From Marinobacter sp. ELB17 (GTDB taxonomy: Bacteria > Pseudomonadota > Gammaproteobacteria > Pseudomonadales > Oleiphilaceae): a stretch of DNA of 64,000 nt. The position numbers were made by a program, and so were the translations under genes. Every line of letters begins with the position of its first letter. Positions within the stretch are counted from its first letter, which is position 1. A model generated the notes under the pieces. That model was not told the origin of the DNA and did no database searches. It saw only the letters and a list, made by a program, of their open reading frames with translations. The DNA lies in NCBI RefSeq assembly GCF_000169375.1, contig NZ_AAXY01000013.1, positions 1 through 64,000 on the forward strand. The letters run 5' to 3'. This document shows, in pieces, positions 1 through 12,271 of the stretch.

Positions 1-280
1 TGATGTCAGCTGTCCGCCCATTTGGTCCTTGGATATCCACGTAGGCTTCTTCCAAAAATGGCACAGAAGCATGGTCCAAATACAAAGTGAACTTTTCCAG
101 ATCGAATTGCTCATCCGTCGGCACAATTTCATTAGGCGGACAGTAAGCAAGACAGGTTTCGGCATTTTTGGTGCCGGGCTGGGTGACAAAAATGCGCACA
201 CCCATACCTTTAACGTCCTGTTTTGAAATCAGTTCCGCAAGATAATCCCGCGCGGGGTCGGTCACAGTTACCACGGACAT
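1..280 (-). CDS. nfuA: Fe-S biogenesis protein NfuA, N-terminal part (3' end outside window)
   Basis: The reverse strand from the ATG at 278-280 reads MSVVTVTDPARDYLAEL, then a stretch with VRIFVTQPGTKNAE and CLAYCPP. This is the degenerate A-type (IscA-like) N-terminal domain of NfuA. The C-terminal Nfu domain with its CxxC, which binds the 4Fe-4S cluster, lies outside the window. NfuA is a cytoplasmic carrier that delivers or repairs Fe-S clusters in target enzymes. About 93 codons are present. The gene diverges from metH across a 270-bp intergenic region. The family match is by eye but extends over the whole visible part. Confidence 0.9.
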   Translation of the reverse strand, partial: MSVVTVTDPARDYLAELISKQDVKGMGVRIFVTQPGTKNAETCLAYCPPNEIVPTDEQFDLEKFTLYLDHASVPFLEEAYVDIQGPNGRTADI

Positions 281-335
281 ATTCTTAACTCGCTTTAGAA
301 TTTCATGACATTTTACGGCAGATGGCGGCAACATG

Positions 336-362
336 AAAGACCAACCAAATTGGTTGGTCTTT
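336..362. promoter_or_regulatory. 27-bp perfect palindrome between nfuA and metH, candidate repressor operator
   Basis: Two 13-base arms (336-348 and 350-362, arm AAAGACCAACCAA) are exact reverse complements around a single base at 349. On the plus strand a TATAAT box follows at 369-374, so the palindrome covers the expected -35 area of a metH promoter. On the minus strand a TAAAAT box at 310-315 could serve nfuA, with the palindrome near its -35 as well. A terminator is unlikely between two gene starts. The outer GACC/GGTC halves resemble TetR-family operators, which is an inference. The remainder of 281-550 shows no clear structure, and I saw no SAH riboswitch core. Confidence 0.5.
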
Positions 363-550
363 ATGCGGTATAATTACTTTCCGCTATTGCTCCAGTGCGG
401 ATTATCCAGCGTAAGAAGTACGCCAGAGGCGCAAAGTTTGCTATGATTTGCCGCCGAAAATTAACAGCAACGCCCTAGCGCCATTTTTACAGCGCTCAGT
501 AGCCAGCAACGCCCGCGCCTGTTTTAAAACAATCGACGAAAGAGAAGCCC

Positions 551-4249
<3,699 letters not shown>

Positions 4250-4278
4250 CGCTCTGATGTAAACAGCGGAGACCGGCT

Positions 4279-4521
4279 ATGGACACAAAAGGCAATAATG
4301 AAACCGCTCAGCCCGGCAGCAAAGCGCTGCCGCGGCCGAGCTTCTTGAAAGTGATGCAGAGTATTTTGGCGGGCGCTCTGGGCGTTCAATCCAGCAAGCG
4401 CCACCAAGAAGATTTTGCCAACCCCAGCCCGTGGGCCTACATTGTTGGCGGGATACTGTTTACCACCTTGTTGATTGGCGGCTTGGTACTTCTGGTGAAT
4501 GTGGTGCTGGCCAGCACCTGA
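4279..4521 (+). CDS. DUF2970 small membrane protein
   Basis: The protein has 80 residues. A soluble N-terminal half contains SFLKVMQSILAGALGVQSS and a charged HQEDF stretch, followed by PWAYIVGGILFTTLLIGGL, a single membrane span near the C-terminus. This is the layout of DUF2970, a short family of unknown function common in gammaproteobacteria. It lies 29 bases after metH on the same strand, so cotranscription is likely, but this says little about function. No signal peptide is visible and the family assignment is by eye. Confidence 0.82.
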   Translation: MDTKGNNETAQPGSKALPRPSFLKVMQSILAGALGVQSSKRHQEDFANPSPWAYIVGGILFTTLLIGGLVLLVNVVLAST

Positions 4522-4541
4522 TCGCTTAAATCCAATGGCAC

Positions 4542-4646
4542 CTACTGGCCAGAAACCCAAATCACCGCAAAAACGACCGCAAGTGTTATCAACACAACGG
4601 CTGCAATGGCGTCTGCCTGGCTATCACTGCGTACAGATTTACTCAT
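4542..4646 (-). CDS. 34-residue single-span membrane peptide
   Basis: A short reading frame starts at ATG 4644-4646 and stops at 4542-4544. The N-terminus MSKSVRSDSQADAIA is polar and is followed by AVVLITLAVVFAVIWVSGQ, which would form one membrane helix. A GGGGAAG Shine-Dalgarno sequence lies five bases before the ATG, which supports translation. It follows acuI on the same strand, separated by a 14-bp stem inverted repeat. I do not recognise a family. Its size and topology resemble small inner-membrane peptides that modulate larger complexes, but that is only an analogy. Confidence 0.55.
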   Translation of the reverse strand: MSKSVRSDSQADAIAAVVLITLAVVFAVIWVSGQ

Positions 4647-4657
4647 ATCCACTTCCC

Positions 4658-4697
4658 CGTGCTTAACTGTGAGAATAATTTCCCACAGTTAAGCACG
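4658..4697. other. Inverted repeat with 14-bp stem
   Basis: Arms 4658-4671 (CGTGCTTAACTGTG) and 4684-4697 are exact reverse complements around a 12-base A/T-rich loop. It lies between the acuI stop and the start of the small membrane peptide, both on the minus strand. No U-run follows on that strand, so a rho-independent terminator is not clear. It could be an mRNA-protecting hairpin or a protein-binding site. Confidence 0.45.
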
Positions 4698-4727
4698 AAT
4701 TGCGCTATTTGCCACTCTCGGGATTAA

Positions 4728-5747
4728 TTATCTGTGTTCCAACACAATCTTGCCGCTGGATTTGCCTGCCAGAAAGGCTTCCAGTGCGCTGGCAAGATCA
4801 CTGCGTCCAATGACCTTGGCCGACTTTTCCGTTTGCGGACAGCCCCAAGGGCCAGCGAGTTTGTCCCAAATGACTTGTTTATCCGCCAGCGGAATTTCTA
4901 CCGAGTCGATACCCAATAGGTTCACGCCGCGCAATATGAACGGCAGCACGGTGGTAGGCAACTCAATGCCGGCCACCAGGCCGCAACAGCTAACAGATCC
5001 GCCGGGCTGTACCTGCTTCAGCAGTTCTGCCAGCGGCGCGCCACCTACAGTGTCCACCGCATTGGCAAACGCCGGTTTCAACATCGGTTTCTTTTGCGCC
5101 TCCAGTGCATCACGGCCCAAAATTTCAGCCGCACCCAAGGTGCGCAAAGTGTCTTCCTGCTCGGCTTTGCCGCTGATAGCCACCACGTCAAAACCCAGAA
5201 CCGATAGAATTTCCACCGCCACGCTGCCTACAGCGCCGCTGGCGCCCGAAACAGCGACTTTGCCCTGCCCGGGTGCTGCGCCCATGGTTAGCAGCTTGTG
5301 AACGCTCAGGCCGGCCGTAAGCCCTGCGGTGCCATAGGTCATGGCGGTTTTTGCCATCCAGCCCTCAGGCATGGCAATACACCATGCTGCTGGCACGCGA
5401 ATGTACTCGCCGAATCCGCCAGCGGTGTTCATGCCCAAATCGTAACCGGTCACCAGCACCTGGCTGCCAACCGGGGGCGTGCCGGTTGCCGACTCAACCA
5501 CTTCACCCGCGGCATCAATACCGGGTGTGTGAGGGAACTGTCGGGTAACGCCTTTATTGCCGGAGGCAGACAACGCGTCTTTGTAATTAAGTGATGAGTG
5601 GCTGACCCGGATCCACACGTCGCCAGCCGGCAAATCGGCTGTACTCAGCGTCGTTTCGCAGCCGCGATAACCGCCATCCTGCTCACTGACCTGCCAGGCC
5701 TGATAAGTCTGTCCATTTTGCTGCGGGTTGCTCTGAGATTCACTCAT
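4728..5747 (-). CDS. acuI: YhdH/AcuI-type NADPH acrylyl-CoA reductase
   Basis: This medium-chain dehydrogenase/reductase is of the zinc-free YhdH/AcuI class. Family members reduce acrylyl-CoA to propionyl-CoA with NADPH, detoxifying acrylate. Visible features are the N-terminal GroES-like part (HSSLNYKDALSASGNKG, HTPGIDAAG), the cofactor motif SGASGAVGSVAVEIL and the C-terminal GKIVLEHR. I chose the ATG at 5745-5747 (MSESQSN) because AGGAG lies six bases upstream. An upstream in-frame start at 5780 has no such site. Whether acrylate is the true substrate here is not shown by sequence; DMSP or propionate metabolism genes are not nearby. Confidence 0.88.
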   Translation of the reverse strand: MSESQSNPQQNGQTYQAWQVSEQDGGYRGCETTLSTADLPAGDVWIRVSHSSLNYKDALSASGNKGVTRQFPHTPGIDAAGEVVESATGTPPVGSQVLVTGYDLGMNTAGGFGEYIRVPAAWCIAMPEGWMAKTAMTYGTAGLTAGLSVHKLLTMGAAPGQGKVAVSGASGAVGSVAVEILSVLGFDVVAISGKAEQEDTLRTLGAAEILGRDALEAQKKPMLKPAFANAVDTVGGAPLAELLKQVQPGGSVSCCGLVAGIELPTTVLPFILRGVNLLGIDSVEIPLADKQVIWDKLAGPWGCPQTEKSAKVIGRSDLASALEAFLAGKSSGKIVLEHR

Positions 5748-5796
5748 TGACGACTCCTGGTTTTGGGCACTGCAGGGCATTAACTACAGAACCTTT

Positions 5797-6885
5797 TTAA
5801 TGCAAGTTCTGGTTGCGAAACACACTTAGCAAGCGCCAAACCGTATGCTCGACGGCGGCACTGGCTGCCAGCCCGAGCTTTTCCGGTAATGTGCGTTTGC
5901 GTTGATACGACACCAACACCAGCTCTGCGCGTTCTGCCGCCTCCAGTAAATACTCGTCTGAGGTTTGTATAACGTCAATCAGCTTTACGTCTAACGCACG
6001 GCGGCCAAACCAGATATCACCATTGGCAACCGCCGCCATGTCTAACTGGGGCCGCCGCTCACCTACGTAATCTTTGAACAGCTGATGGATGTCTTCAAGG
6101 TCTGCCAGAAATTTCTGACGGCCCTTATCGGTGTTTTCACCAAACACGGTCAACGTGCGTTTGTGCTCACCCGCAGTCAATACTTCAAAGTCTACGTTGT
6201 TCTTTTTCAGCAACCGGTGCACGTTGGGCAGTTGCGCCACCACGCCGATGGAACCCAGAATCGCAAACGGCGACGCCACAATGCGGTCTGCTACACAGGC
6301 CATCATATAGCCACCGCTGGCGGCTACTTTGTCTACACACACGGTCAAATTCAGTCCTTTGGCGCGGATGCGGTCCAGTTGTGCTGCGGCCAGGCCGTAG
6401 GAATGCACCATTCCGCCGCCACTTTCCAGGCGCACCACCACTTCGTCATGTTCCGGCTTAGCCACACTGAGTACGGCCGTAATGGCACGGCGCAGGCCCT
6501 CGGTGTCACTGGCCTTTATGTCACCATCAAAATCCAGCACAAACACTCGAGTTTTGACTGCGTCGTCCGCGGTCTCGGCGGTGTCGCTTTTTGCGCTTTT
6601 AACTTTGGCTTTTACCTTTTCGGCTTTGCGCTCGGCTTTCTCTTCTTTTTTGCGCAACTTGGCGAAGGCTTTGCGATCGAGGTCCGTCATCAAACGCGCT
6701 TCAATGCCCTCGCGCAATTTACGGTAGTTGTCATTGAGTTTGCGGATGCGCAGTTCACCGTCTTCGTGTTCACTGCTTTTCTCCCGCTGGGCGGCGGAGA
6801 TAATCAGGGTAATAATCACCACCACAGCCAGCACCAAGGTAACGGCTTTCGCAAGGAAAAGACCATAGTCTGCAAGGAATTCCAA
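5797..6885 (-). CDS. sohB: SohB-like inner-membrane serine protease (peptidase S49)
   Basis: The protein has 362 residues. An N-terminal membrane anchor (about 9-31, ending IITLIISAAQ) is followed by a charged, Lys/Glu/Ala-rich coiled region (about 75-110). The S49 protease domain (about 110-320) carries LDFDGDIKASD, ESGGGMVHSYG, the nucleophile region VDKVAASGGYMMA, and a lysine in the FGENTDKGRQKF segment. SohB is a SppA-related protease that suppresses HtrA loss in E. coli. The start is TTG at 6883-6885, with GGGAGA about eight bases upstream. It precedes acuI on the same strand with a 49-base gap, possibly as a two-gene unit. Confidence 0.92.
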   Translation of the reverse strand: MEFLADYGLFLAKAVTLVLAVVVIITLIISAAQREKSSEHEDGELRIRKLNDNYRKLREGIEARLMTDLDRKAFAKLRKKEEKAERKAEKVKAKVKSAKSDTAETADDAVKTRVFVLDFDGDIKASDTEGLRRAITAVLSVAKPEHDEVVVRLESGGGMVHSYGLAAAQLDRIRAKGLNLTVCVDKVAASGGYMMACVADRIVASPFAILGSIGVVAQLPNVHRLLKKNNVDFEVLTAGEHKRTLTVFGENTDKGRQKFLADLEDIHQLFKDYVGERRPQLDMAAVANGDIWFGRRALDVKLIDVIQTSDEYLLEAAERAELVLVSYQRKRTLPEKLGLAASAAVEHTVWRLLSVFRNQNLH

Positions 6886-7066
6886 AGGGTTTCTCCCGTA
6901 GGTTCAGATAAGCAGACAAGTGTAACCCAGAGCTCATCGGGTGATAACCCGGGCATAAATTAAAACAATCGTTTGAACGCACTTGACAGCTGTCGCTACC
7001 GGCCATAAAGTCAGGAAATGAGTCGGGCTGTGTCGCCGTCATCACAACCATTTAAAGGGTAATTTT

Positions 7067-7381
7067 ATGTCCGTAGAACAAATCTTTGAAAAGCTGGAAC
7101 AGAGTTTTAACGCCGAAGCCGCGCAAGGTCTGGACCTGGTTTTTCAGTTCGATATTGAAGACGACAAAACCTACCACCTGGTGATTAACGACGGCACCTG
7201 CAAGCTACACGAAGGCGCCCACGACGACCCTTCCGTTACCCTGATCATGAATTCCGAAACCTTGGAAGACGTCGTTTCTGGTGAAACAGACGGCATGCAG
7301 GCGTTCATGGCTGGCCAACTGCGCGCCGAAGGCGACATGATGCTGGCTACCAAACTCGGCGACCTGTTTAACATGGGCTGA
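7067..7381 (+). CDS. SCP2 sterol-binding-domain protein
   Basis: The 104-residue protein consists almost entirely of one SCP2 (sterol carrier) domain. It has QFDIEDDKTYHLVINDGTC, then DDPSVTLIMNSETLEDVVSG and a C-terminal amphipathic segment with GQLRAEGDMMLATKLGDLF. Stand-alone bacterial members bind lipids or acyl-CoA in the cytoplasm; the ligand is unknown. AAAGGG lies about eight bases before the ATG. The gene is monocistronic, with a strong terminator 15 bases after its stop, shared with the convergent fimL. Confidence 0.85.
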   Translation: MSVEQIFEKLEQSFNAEAAQGLDLVFQFDIEDDKTYHLVINDGTCKLHEGAHDDPSVTLIMNSETLEDVVSGETDGMQAFMAGQLRAEGDMMLATKLGDLFNMG

Positions 7382-7395
7382 GTCTGTCCGCGTTT

Positions 7396-7426
7396 AAAAA
7401 AACCTGCCATGTCGGCAGGTTTTTTT
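7396..7426. terminator. Bidirectional rho-independent terminator between SCP2 gene and fimL
   Basis: Stem CCTGCC (7403-7408) pairs with GGCAGG (7414-7419) around loop ATGTC. A run of seven A precedes the stem and seven T follow it, so it can work for the plus-strand SCP2 gene and the minus-strand fimL. Confidence 0.9.
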
Positions 7427-7453
7427 CGCTCCGGGTTTGCTAGGTCGTCGGTT

Positions 7454-9166
7454 TTAAAGACGAACTTCGTCCAAAGACGTTTTCGCCAGGCGCAACACGT
7501 CGGCATTTCCGGGCTCGTGCTTGCCAATGTTGCCAATGTAGTATTCGAGGGATGTCAAAGCATCCGCCATGGCTTCCAGTACCTGTTCAGATGGCGGCTC
7601 GCTGTTGTCCAAAAGCTGGTGCTGTATGGCACCACCAACACGTTGCAGCACTTCGGCGGCATCCGGGTCGTTAATCATCACCAGTCCACCCCAAATGGTG
7701 TGCAGGGTGGTGGGCACGTTAGCCAGGTGCAGTTTGTCGTAATCCGATTCAATGAACGCTGTGATCGCTCGTTTGGCCAGAGTCAGCGCGCTACGGGCTT
7801 CGTCCGCCACCACCCACACGGCTTCGCGCAGGCACAGTGACTCTTCACGGCTATCAGACGGGTTAACGCTTGCCAGATCTGCATCGTTGGTAATGCCACG
7901 ATTGGCAATCTGCAACACAACTTCTTCGATACCAAGCACAGAGTCCGCCAGACTGTGCAGTTCGGTTTCGTCTGGCAGACGCGATTCGTGCTCCAGCTGG
8001 CGCAACTTAATGGCTTCCTTGTTAGCGGTTGCTGCCAAACGCTTCAAATCCAACATCACCAGCGTGTTAGCCAACTTTTCCAGGATTTCGGCAATCAATC
8101 CCAGTTCAGCCAAGTCCGGTTCGATACCACGCTCAATGATGTCCAGCTTGTCTTTTAGTTGGTTCAGCTCATCCTGCATTGCTTCTGACAAGGACTTGAG
8201 CACATCACTGCCCGGGCCGTAAAGTTTGCGGGAATGAGATTCCAGAATGGCGTCCGAAAATTCTGCAGGCGCCAGGCGAAAGGCCTGAAGCACCTGCGCG
8301 ACTTCGGGATTGGCCGAGCCACTGCAATGCAGCAGGTACACCAGATCGGTAAGCAAGTCGTCAGGTATTGGTTTATTGGCAGAATCAGCACCCACGTAAA
8401 CCAGTTGGCGGGCGTATTTTTCAATCGCCATGAACAGGCGTTTACGCGCCTTGGAAAACAGCATTGCACGGTCAAGCATGGTATCGGCAACAATTTCCAC
8501 CAGGCACCATAGTTGCCCCTGGGGTTTTCCGTTGCACAGCCGCGCAAAACCACGAGCGGCACGGCTGATGAGCTTCTTTGTTACTGCGTCGTTGCGTTCG
8601 TGCAAAATGCCCAGCAGCGCCACTTGATAGGTCAAGCGCATGCGCCGGGCCATAATGTCGTAATCGCTGGTGTCGTCGTCGGCGACAGGCCGCAGTTTCA
8701 TGCCTTTGCAAAAGTCTGGGCGTTGCGCAAGGTCGAGCTTGAAATGCCAGGATTCCGGGTAAACAGCTTCTTTGCGCGCTTCGCGCAGTTCGTTGATCAC
8801 CGGTAACAGCAGGTTGGGGTGGTCCTGGCGCTGATGGTGGTGGTATTCCACGTATCGGCGCAGTACGAATAAAGCTTTGTTGAGCGTGGTTAACAGAATA
8901 TTCTTGTCGGTGGTTGCACCAACTGGAACGTTATTGCAGGTACTTACCGCCTCCTCGCACAGCAAGGTTCCGCCACGCAGCTCCACCAGTGTGAAGGTGC
9001 CCCGCAGCTGGTTCAGACAGTCCAGGCAGTTTTGCAGATCTTCGTCACTCTCCCGGTTTTCCTGAAAGCGCGCAAGGCCGTTTTCAGCCTGCCGGATGGT
9101 TTGCTCGATTTCACTTTTAACGAGATCGAATGACTGCGATTTCGTTGCCAGAGACGATTGCACCAT
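7454..9166 (-). CDS. fimL: FimL-like type IV pilus/cAMP regulatory protein
   Basis: The 570-residue soluble, largely helical protein resembles the N-terminal part of the chemotaxis-type kinase ChpA, as does P. aeruginosa FimL (a little over 550 residues). FimL helps activate the adenylate cyclase CyaB and so promotes twitching and virulence-factor expression. The HPt-like bundle near residues 25-110 contains LNQLRGTFTLVELRGG. Where an HPt domain has H-x-L-K/R-G, this protein has Asn, so no phosphotransfer is expected. A second HPt-like region is near 415-560. The gene is convergent with the SCP2 gene, and dnaQ lies upstream on the same strand. Pilus role is from family knowledge. Confidence 0.8.
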   Translation of the reverse strand: MVQSSLATKSQSFDLVKSEIEQTIRQAENGLARFQENRESDEDLQNCLDCLNQLRGTFTLVELRGGTLLCEEAVSTCNNVPVGATTDKNILLTTLNKALFVLRRYVEYHHHQRQDHPNLLLPVINELREARKEAVYPESWHFKLDLAQRPDFCKGMKLRPVADDDTSDYDIMARRMRLTYQVALLGILHERNDAVTKKLISRAARGFARLCNGKPQGQLWCLVEIVADTMLDRAMLFSKARKRLFMAIEKYARQLVYVGADSANKPIPDDLLTDLVYLLHCSGSANPEVAQVLQAFRLAPAEFSDAILESHSRKLYGPGSDVLKSLSEAMQDELNQLKDKLDIIERGIEPDLAELGLIAEILEKLANTLVMLDLKRLAATANKEAIKLRQLEHESRLPDETELHSLADSVLGIEEVVLQIANRGITNDADLASVNPSDSREESLCLREAVWVVADEARSALTLAKRAITAFIESDYDKLHLANVPTTLHTIWGGLVMINDPDAAEVLQRVGGAIQHQLLDNSEPPSEQVLEAMADALTSLEYYIGNIGKHEPGNADVLRLAKTSLDEVRL

Positions 9167-9340
9167 AACTTACGCTTCCCTGTTGACCCTGCGGTGGCAC
9201 CGCACGCTTTTTAACCGGTTACATCAAAAAATGTAGTAACTCCCATCAGTTATAACACAATTTTCACGCCACTCAACCAAGGCGTCAGGGCCAGGTAATT
9301 TCTTTCTACCCAGCTTGCTACGCAGTTCCTGACGCAGTTC

Positions 9341-10051
9341 TCATTCTGCACCCAGAACCTGGCTCCACACAGTCGAGCCGGCTTTTTTTTCCATCATCGC
9401 CATAAACTCGCGATGGGCCAGATCTTCATCTGCACTGGCACGAATCACCTGCAGTGCCTCGCGGGCGGCCTGCACCCGGCGGATACCATCGCCGTGGGCA
9501 CCCTCACCCGAGCCGGCATCCAGCAACAGCGCGGTTTGGCCGCCCGTTAACAGCAAGTACACATCGGCTAGAATCTCCGCATCCAGCAGAGCGCCGTGCA
9601 ATTCGCGATTGCTGTTGTCTACCCCGTAGCGTTTGCACAGCGCGTTCAGGTTGTTTTTTTGACCGGGGTGGCGCTTGCGGGCGATGGCCAGAGTATCAAC
9701 AATTCCACAGTGTTCGGCGGTTTTACGGCCGCCGTCAAGACGGCCAAATTCGGCGTCCATAAAGCCGACGTCAAATGCCGCGTTGTGGATCACCAGCTCC
9801 GCGCCGCGGATAAACTCGAAAAATTCGTCAGCAACAACCGCAAACAGTGGTTTGTCGGCCAGAAACTCGTTGGTGATGCCGTGTATGGCAACGGCTTCGG
9901 CTTCTACTTCGCGGCCAGGATTTACGTAAACATGATAGTTGCGCCCGGTTAACGTCCGCTCAACCAGCTCTACGCAGCCAATTTCGATAATTCGGTGACC
10001 TTCGTTGGGGTCAATACCAGTGGTTTCGGTATCCAGTACAATTTGTCGCAT
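9341..10051 (-). CDS. dnaQ: DNA polymerase III epsilon subunit (3'-5' proofreading exonuclease)
   Basis: The 236-residue protein is a DEDDh exonuclease. Exo I is LDTETTG with Asp7 and Glu9, Exo II is HNAAFDVGFM, and Exo III is HGALLDAEI with catalytic His and Asp. The C-terminal tail (about 180-236) would contact the alpha subunit DnaE. It proofreads during replication as part of the alpha-epsilon-theta core. It follows rnhA on the same strand with a 33-base gap, a neighbourhood that is widely conserved. Confidence 0.97.
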   Translation of the reverse strand: MRQIVLDTETTGIDPNEGHRIIEIGCVELVERTLTGRNYHVYVNPGREVEAEAVAIHGITNEFLADKPLFAVVADEFFEFIRGAELVIHNAAFDVGFMDAEFGRLDGGRKTAEHCGIVDTLAIARKRHPGQKNNLNALCKRYGVDNSNRELHGALLDAEILADVYLLLTGGQTALLLDAGSGEGAHGDGIRRVQAAREALQVIRASADEDLAHREFMAMMEKKAGSTVWSQVLGAE

Positions 10052-10084
10052 GCAGTTACCCTTTACCCTTTTATGCTGAGCCAG

Positions 10085-10525
10085 TTAACCGGTCAGCTCT
10101 TCAACGCCTTGGTTGGCCAGCTGGTCGGCCAGTTCGTTATCCGGCACGCCGGCGTGCCCTTTCACCCAGTGCCAGTTTACCCGGTGGCGCTCGCTTTGTT
10201 CATCCAGGGCTTTCCAAAGATCGTCATTTTTAACCGGCTTTTTAGCCGCTGTTTTCCAACCGTTGCGTTTCCAGCCGGCCAGCCACTCGGTGATGCCTTT
10301 GCGCACGTACTGGGAGTCGGTATATAGCTCTACGTCACAATCACGCTTCAACGCTTTCAGCCCTTCAATCGCGGCCATCAGCTCCATGCGGTTATTGGTG
10401 GTGTGCTGCTCGCCACCGTGCAAGGTTTTGCAAACCTCGCCCCAGCGCAGCACCACTCCCCAACCGCCGCGCCCGGGGTTGCCCTTGCAGGCGCCGTCAG
10501 TGTACATAATCACGTTACCGCTCAT
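10085..10525 (-). CDS. rnhA: Ribonuclease HI
   Basis: The 146-residue protein has every catalytic residue of RNase HI: Asp10 ([12 protein letters not shown]), Glu48 (NRMELM), Asp70 (LYTDSQYV), His124 (VKGH) and Asp134 (NELAD). It removes RNA from RNA-DNA hybrids, including Okazaki primers and R-loops. Its ATG overlaps the stop of the upstream methyltransferase gene (ATGA arrangement), which indicates translational coupling. dnaQ follows 33 bases downstream. Confidence 0.98.
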   Translation of the reverse strand: MSGNVIMYTDGACKGNPGRGGWGVVLRWGEVCKTLHGGEQHTTNNRMELMAAIEGLKALKRDCDVELYTDSQYVRKGITEWLAGWKRNGWKTAAKKPVKNDDLWKALDEQSERHRVNWHWVKGHAGVPDNELADQLANQGVEELTG

Positions 10526-11304
10526 TCACTCTCCTGATGATTCTGATGGCTCGTACGCGCCACTCCCACCGGCCGGTTACCCGCCAGGCGTATAACCTTC
10601 CGTTTACTCCACGCACGGCGGCCAGGCGTGCGGGCCAGTTCGCGTTTGCGCGCAAGGATACAGTAATAAGCGCCGCCCGGCATGAATCCGCTAGGCTGCC
10701 ACTTTACCGGATTGCGTGCACAGCGCTGTAACGGTAAACCGTAAAAGCGGGTCACCGAATGTTCTATTTGAAAGCCCAATAACCGCAACCAGTCCTCCAT
10801 TCGCCCCGCTGGCATAAAACGCCCGCCCCAAGGACCGCCCGACGGCCTGCCGAAGCGCCCGGACAAAAGTCGGCGCAGCCCCCAAACACTGAACGGATTA
10901 AAACCGGTAATAGCGATGCAGCCCTCCCCCCTTAACACCCTCGCTGACTCCCGCAGCACCTGATGGGGGTAACGGGAAAAATCCGCCGTGTGGGGCAAAA
11001 TAACCAGATCCATCGAATCGCCGGGAAATGGCAGTTCATCCGCGTCGCAAACCGCAACCCCGCCAGGAATATCCGAATGCCATTGCGGCACGGTAATAAT
11101 TCGTTGCAAAAAGTCGGTGCCGGTAGCCAGCGGCAGGCGATGGCTGACGCCGACCTGCAACTGACGGGCGCCGGTGTGGCTGGCCAATTTGTGGTCCAGG
11201 TACTGGCGCTGATCGGCCAGCAGAGCCCGGCCAAGCGGAGTCTGGAACCAGTGCTCGAAGCTGTCATGGCGCGCCTGGTAATCAATAGCTTCTTCGAGTT
11301 TCAC
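10522..11304 (-). CDS. SAM-dependent methyltransferase (YafS-like)
   Basis: This is a class I methyltransferase with a shortened Rossmann core: [20 protein letters not shown], then [17 protein letters not shown] and [10 protein letters not shown] near the end. The substrate is unknown; the position beside rnhA and gloB matches yafS in E. coli. A basic C-terminus with [10 protein letters not shown] closes the protein. I prefer the GTG at 11302-11304 because AGGAG lies about ten bases upstream. A GTG at 11343 would add 13 residues that look non-conserved. It overlaps rnhA by four bases. Confidence 0.82.
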   Translation of the reverse strand: MKLEEAIDYQARHDSFEHWFQTPLGRALLADQRQYLDHKLASHTGARQLQVGVSHRLPLATGTDFLQRIITVPQWHSDIPGGVAVCDADELPFPGDSMDLVILPHTADFSRYPHQVLRESARVLRGEGCIAITGFNPFSVWGLRRLLSGRFGRPSGGPWGGRFMPAGRMEDWLRLLGFQIEHSVTRFYGLPLQRCARNPVKWQPSGFMPGGAYYCILARKRELARTPGRRAWSKRKVIRLAGNRPVGVARTSHQNHQESE

Positions 11305-11454
11305 TATACTGCTGCTCCTGTTAGCCCTGCTTTTTAACCCCACTTTTAAACTCTAAAGCTAAGCCGGCGCACGCCACCCAGGCCTGCAAGTTTTGGGGTA
11401 AAACGATGAATGCTTTATCATAGCAGCCACATTGGCTAAGCACATGGGTGGGTT

Positions 11455-12258
11455 ATGTTGACGATTTCTGCAATACCGGCGTTCAATGACAACTATATAT
11501 GGTGCATCGCTGACCCGCACCGGCACAACGCCCTGATCGTGGACCCAGGCCAGGCGCAACCGGTTCTGGACCACTTGGCGCAACAGGGCCTGGCGCTCAC
11601 CGCCATTCTAATCACCCACCACCACCCTGATCACGTTGGCGGCGTAAAAGCGCTGCGCGAAGCGTATCCCGACTGCCGGATAATTGGTCCGGCCGACAGC
11701 CCGTTCAAAGGCAGCACAAACCCCATCCATCCTGGCGACACCGCGCTCTGGGAGGGCATTACTTTCACCAGCATGGCGGTCCCGGGCCACACGCTGGACC
11801 ATATCGCCTTTTTTACCGACGACACAGCCATAACCGGGCGACCGCTGCTGTTCGCCGGCGATACTCTGTTCGTTTCGGGTTGTGGCCGGCTCTTTGAAGG
11901 AGCACCGGCGCAGATGCGACAATCCTTGGAAAGCCTGCGTCAGTTGCCTGACAACACGGCCGTTTATTGCGGTCACGAGTACACCCTGGCGAATCTCAGG
12001 TTTGCCCGCAGCTGGTTGCCACAATCAAGTGCCCTGGTTGAGTTTGAACAGCAATGCGAGCAGGCACGGGCGAACAACAAGGCAACAGTGCCATCCACCC
12101 TGGCTGAGGAAAAACGCCTGAACCTGTTTCTGCGTTGGGACGATCCAGACGTGATTCATGTCGCAAAAATCTATGCTAGTGAGCACAAACTACCCATAAA
12201 CAGCCCAGACGACGTATTCGCCGCGATTCGTCACAGCAAGGATCACTTTCGCGGCTAA
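11455..12258 (+). CDS. gloB: Hydroxyacylglutathione hydrolase (glyoxalase II)
   Basis: This 267-residue metallo-beta-lactamase-fold enzyme hydrolyses S-D-lactoylglutathione in the methylglyoxal detoxification pathway. The metal-binding signature HHHPDH is at residues 55-60. Further ligands are in [15 protein letters not shown] and YCGHEYT, and the C-terminal substrate-binding domain is present with [10 protein letters not shown]. The length is typical. The gene diverges from the methyltransferase-rnhA-dnaQ group; the 150-base gap carries their divergent promoters, with no clear operator. Confidence 0.96.
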   Translation: MLTISAIPAFNDNYIWCIADPHRHNALIVDPGQAQPVLDHLAQQGLALTAILITHHHPDHVGGVKALREAYPDCRIIGPADSPFKGSTNPIHPGDTALWEGITFTSMAVPGHTLDHIAFFTDDTAITGRPLLFAGDTLFVSGCGRLFEGAPAQMRQSLESLRQLPDNTAVYCGHEYTLANLRFARSWLPQSSALVEFEQQCEQARANNKATVPSTLAEEKRLNLFLRWDDPDVIHVAKIYASEHKLPINSPDDVFAAIRHSKDHFRG

Positions 12259-12271
12259 CAGATCAAGATAA

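Noticed and set aside
281..550. SAH or cobalamin riboswitch upstream of metH
   Set aside because: I looked for the conserved cores of both and found none; only the palindrome and promoter-like boxes stand out.
9190..9204. Palindrome TGCGGTG-G-CACCGCA between dnaQ and fimL as terminator
   Set aside because: The one-base centre cannot form a loop and no U-run follows. It could be an operator, but nothing else supports that.
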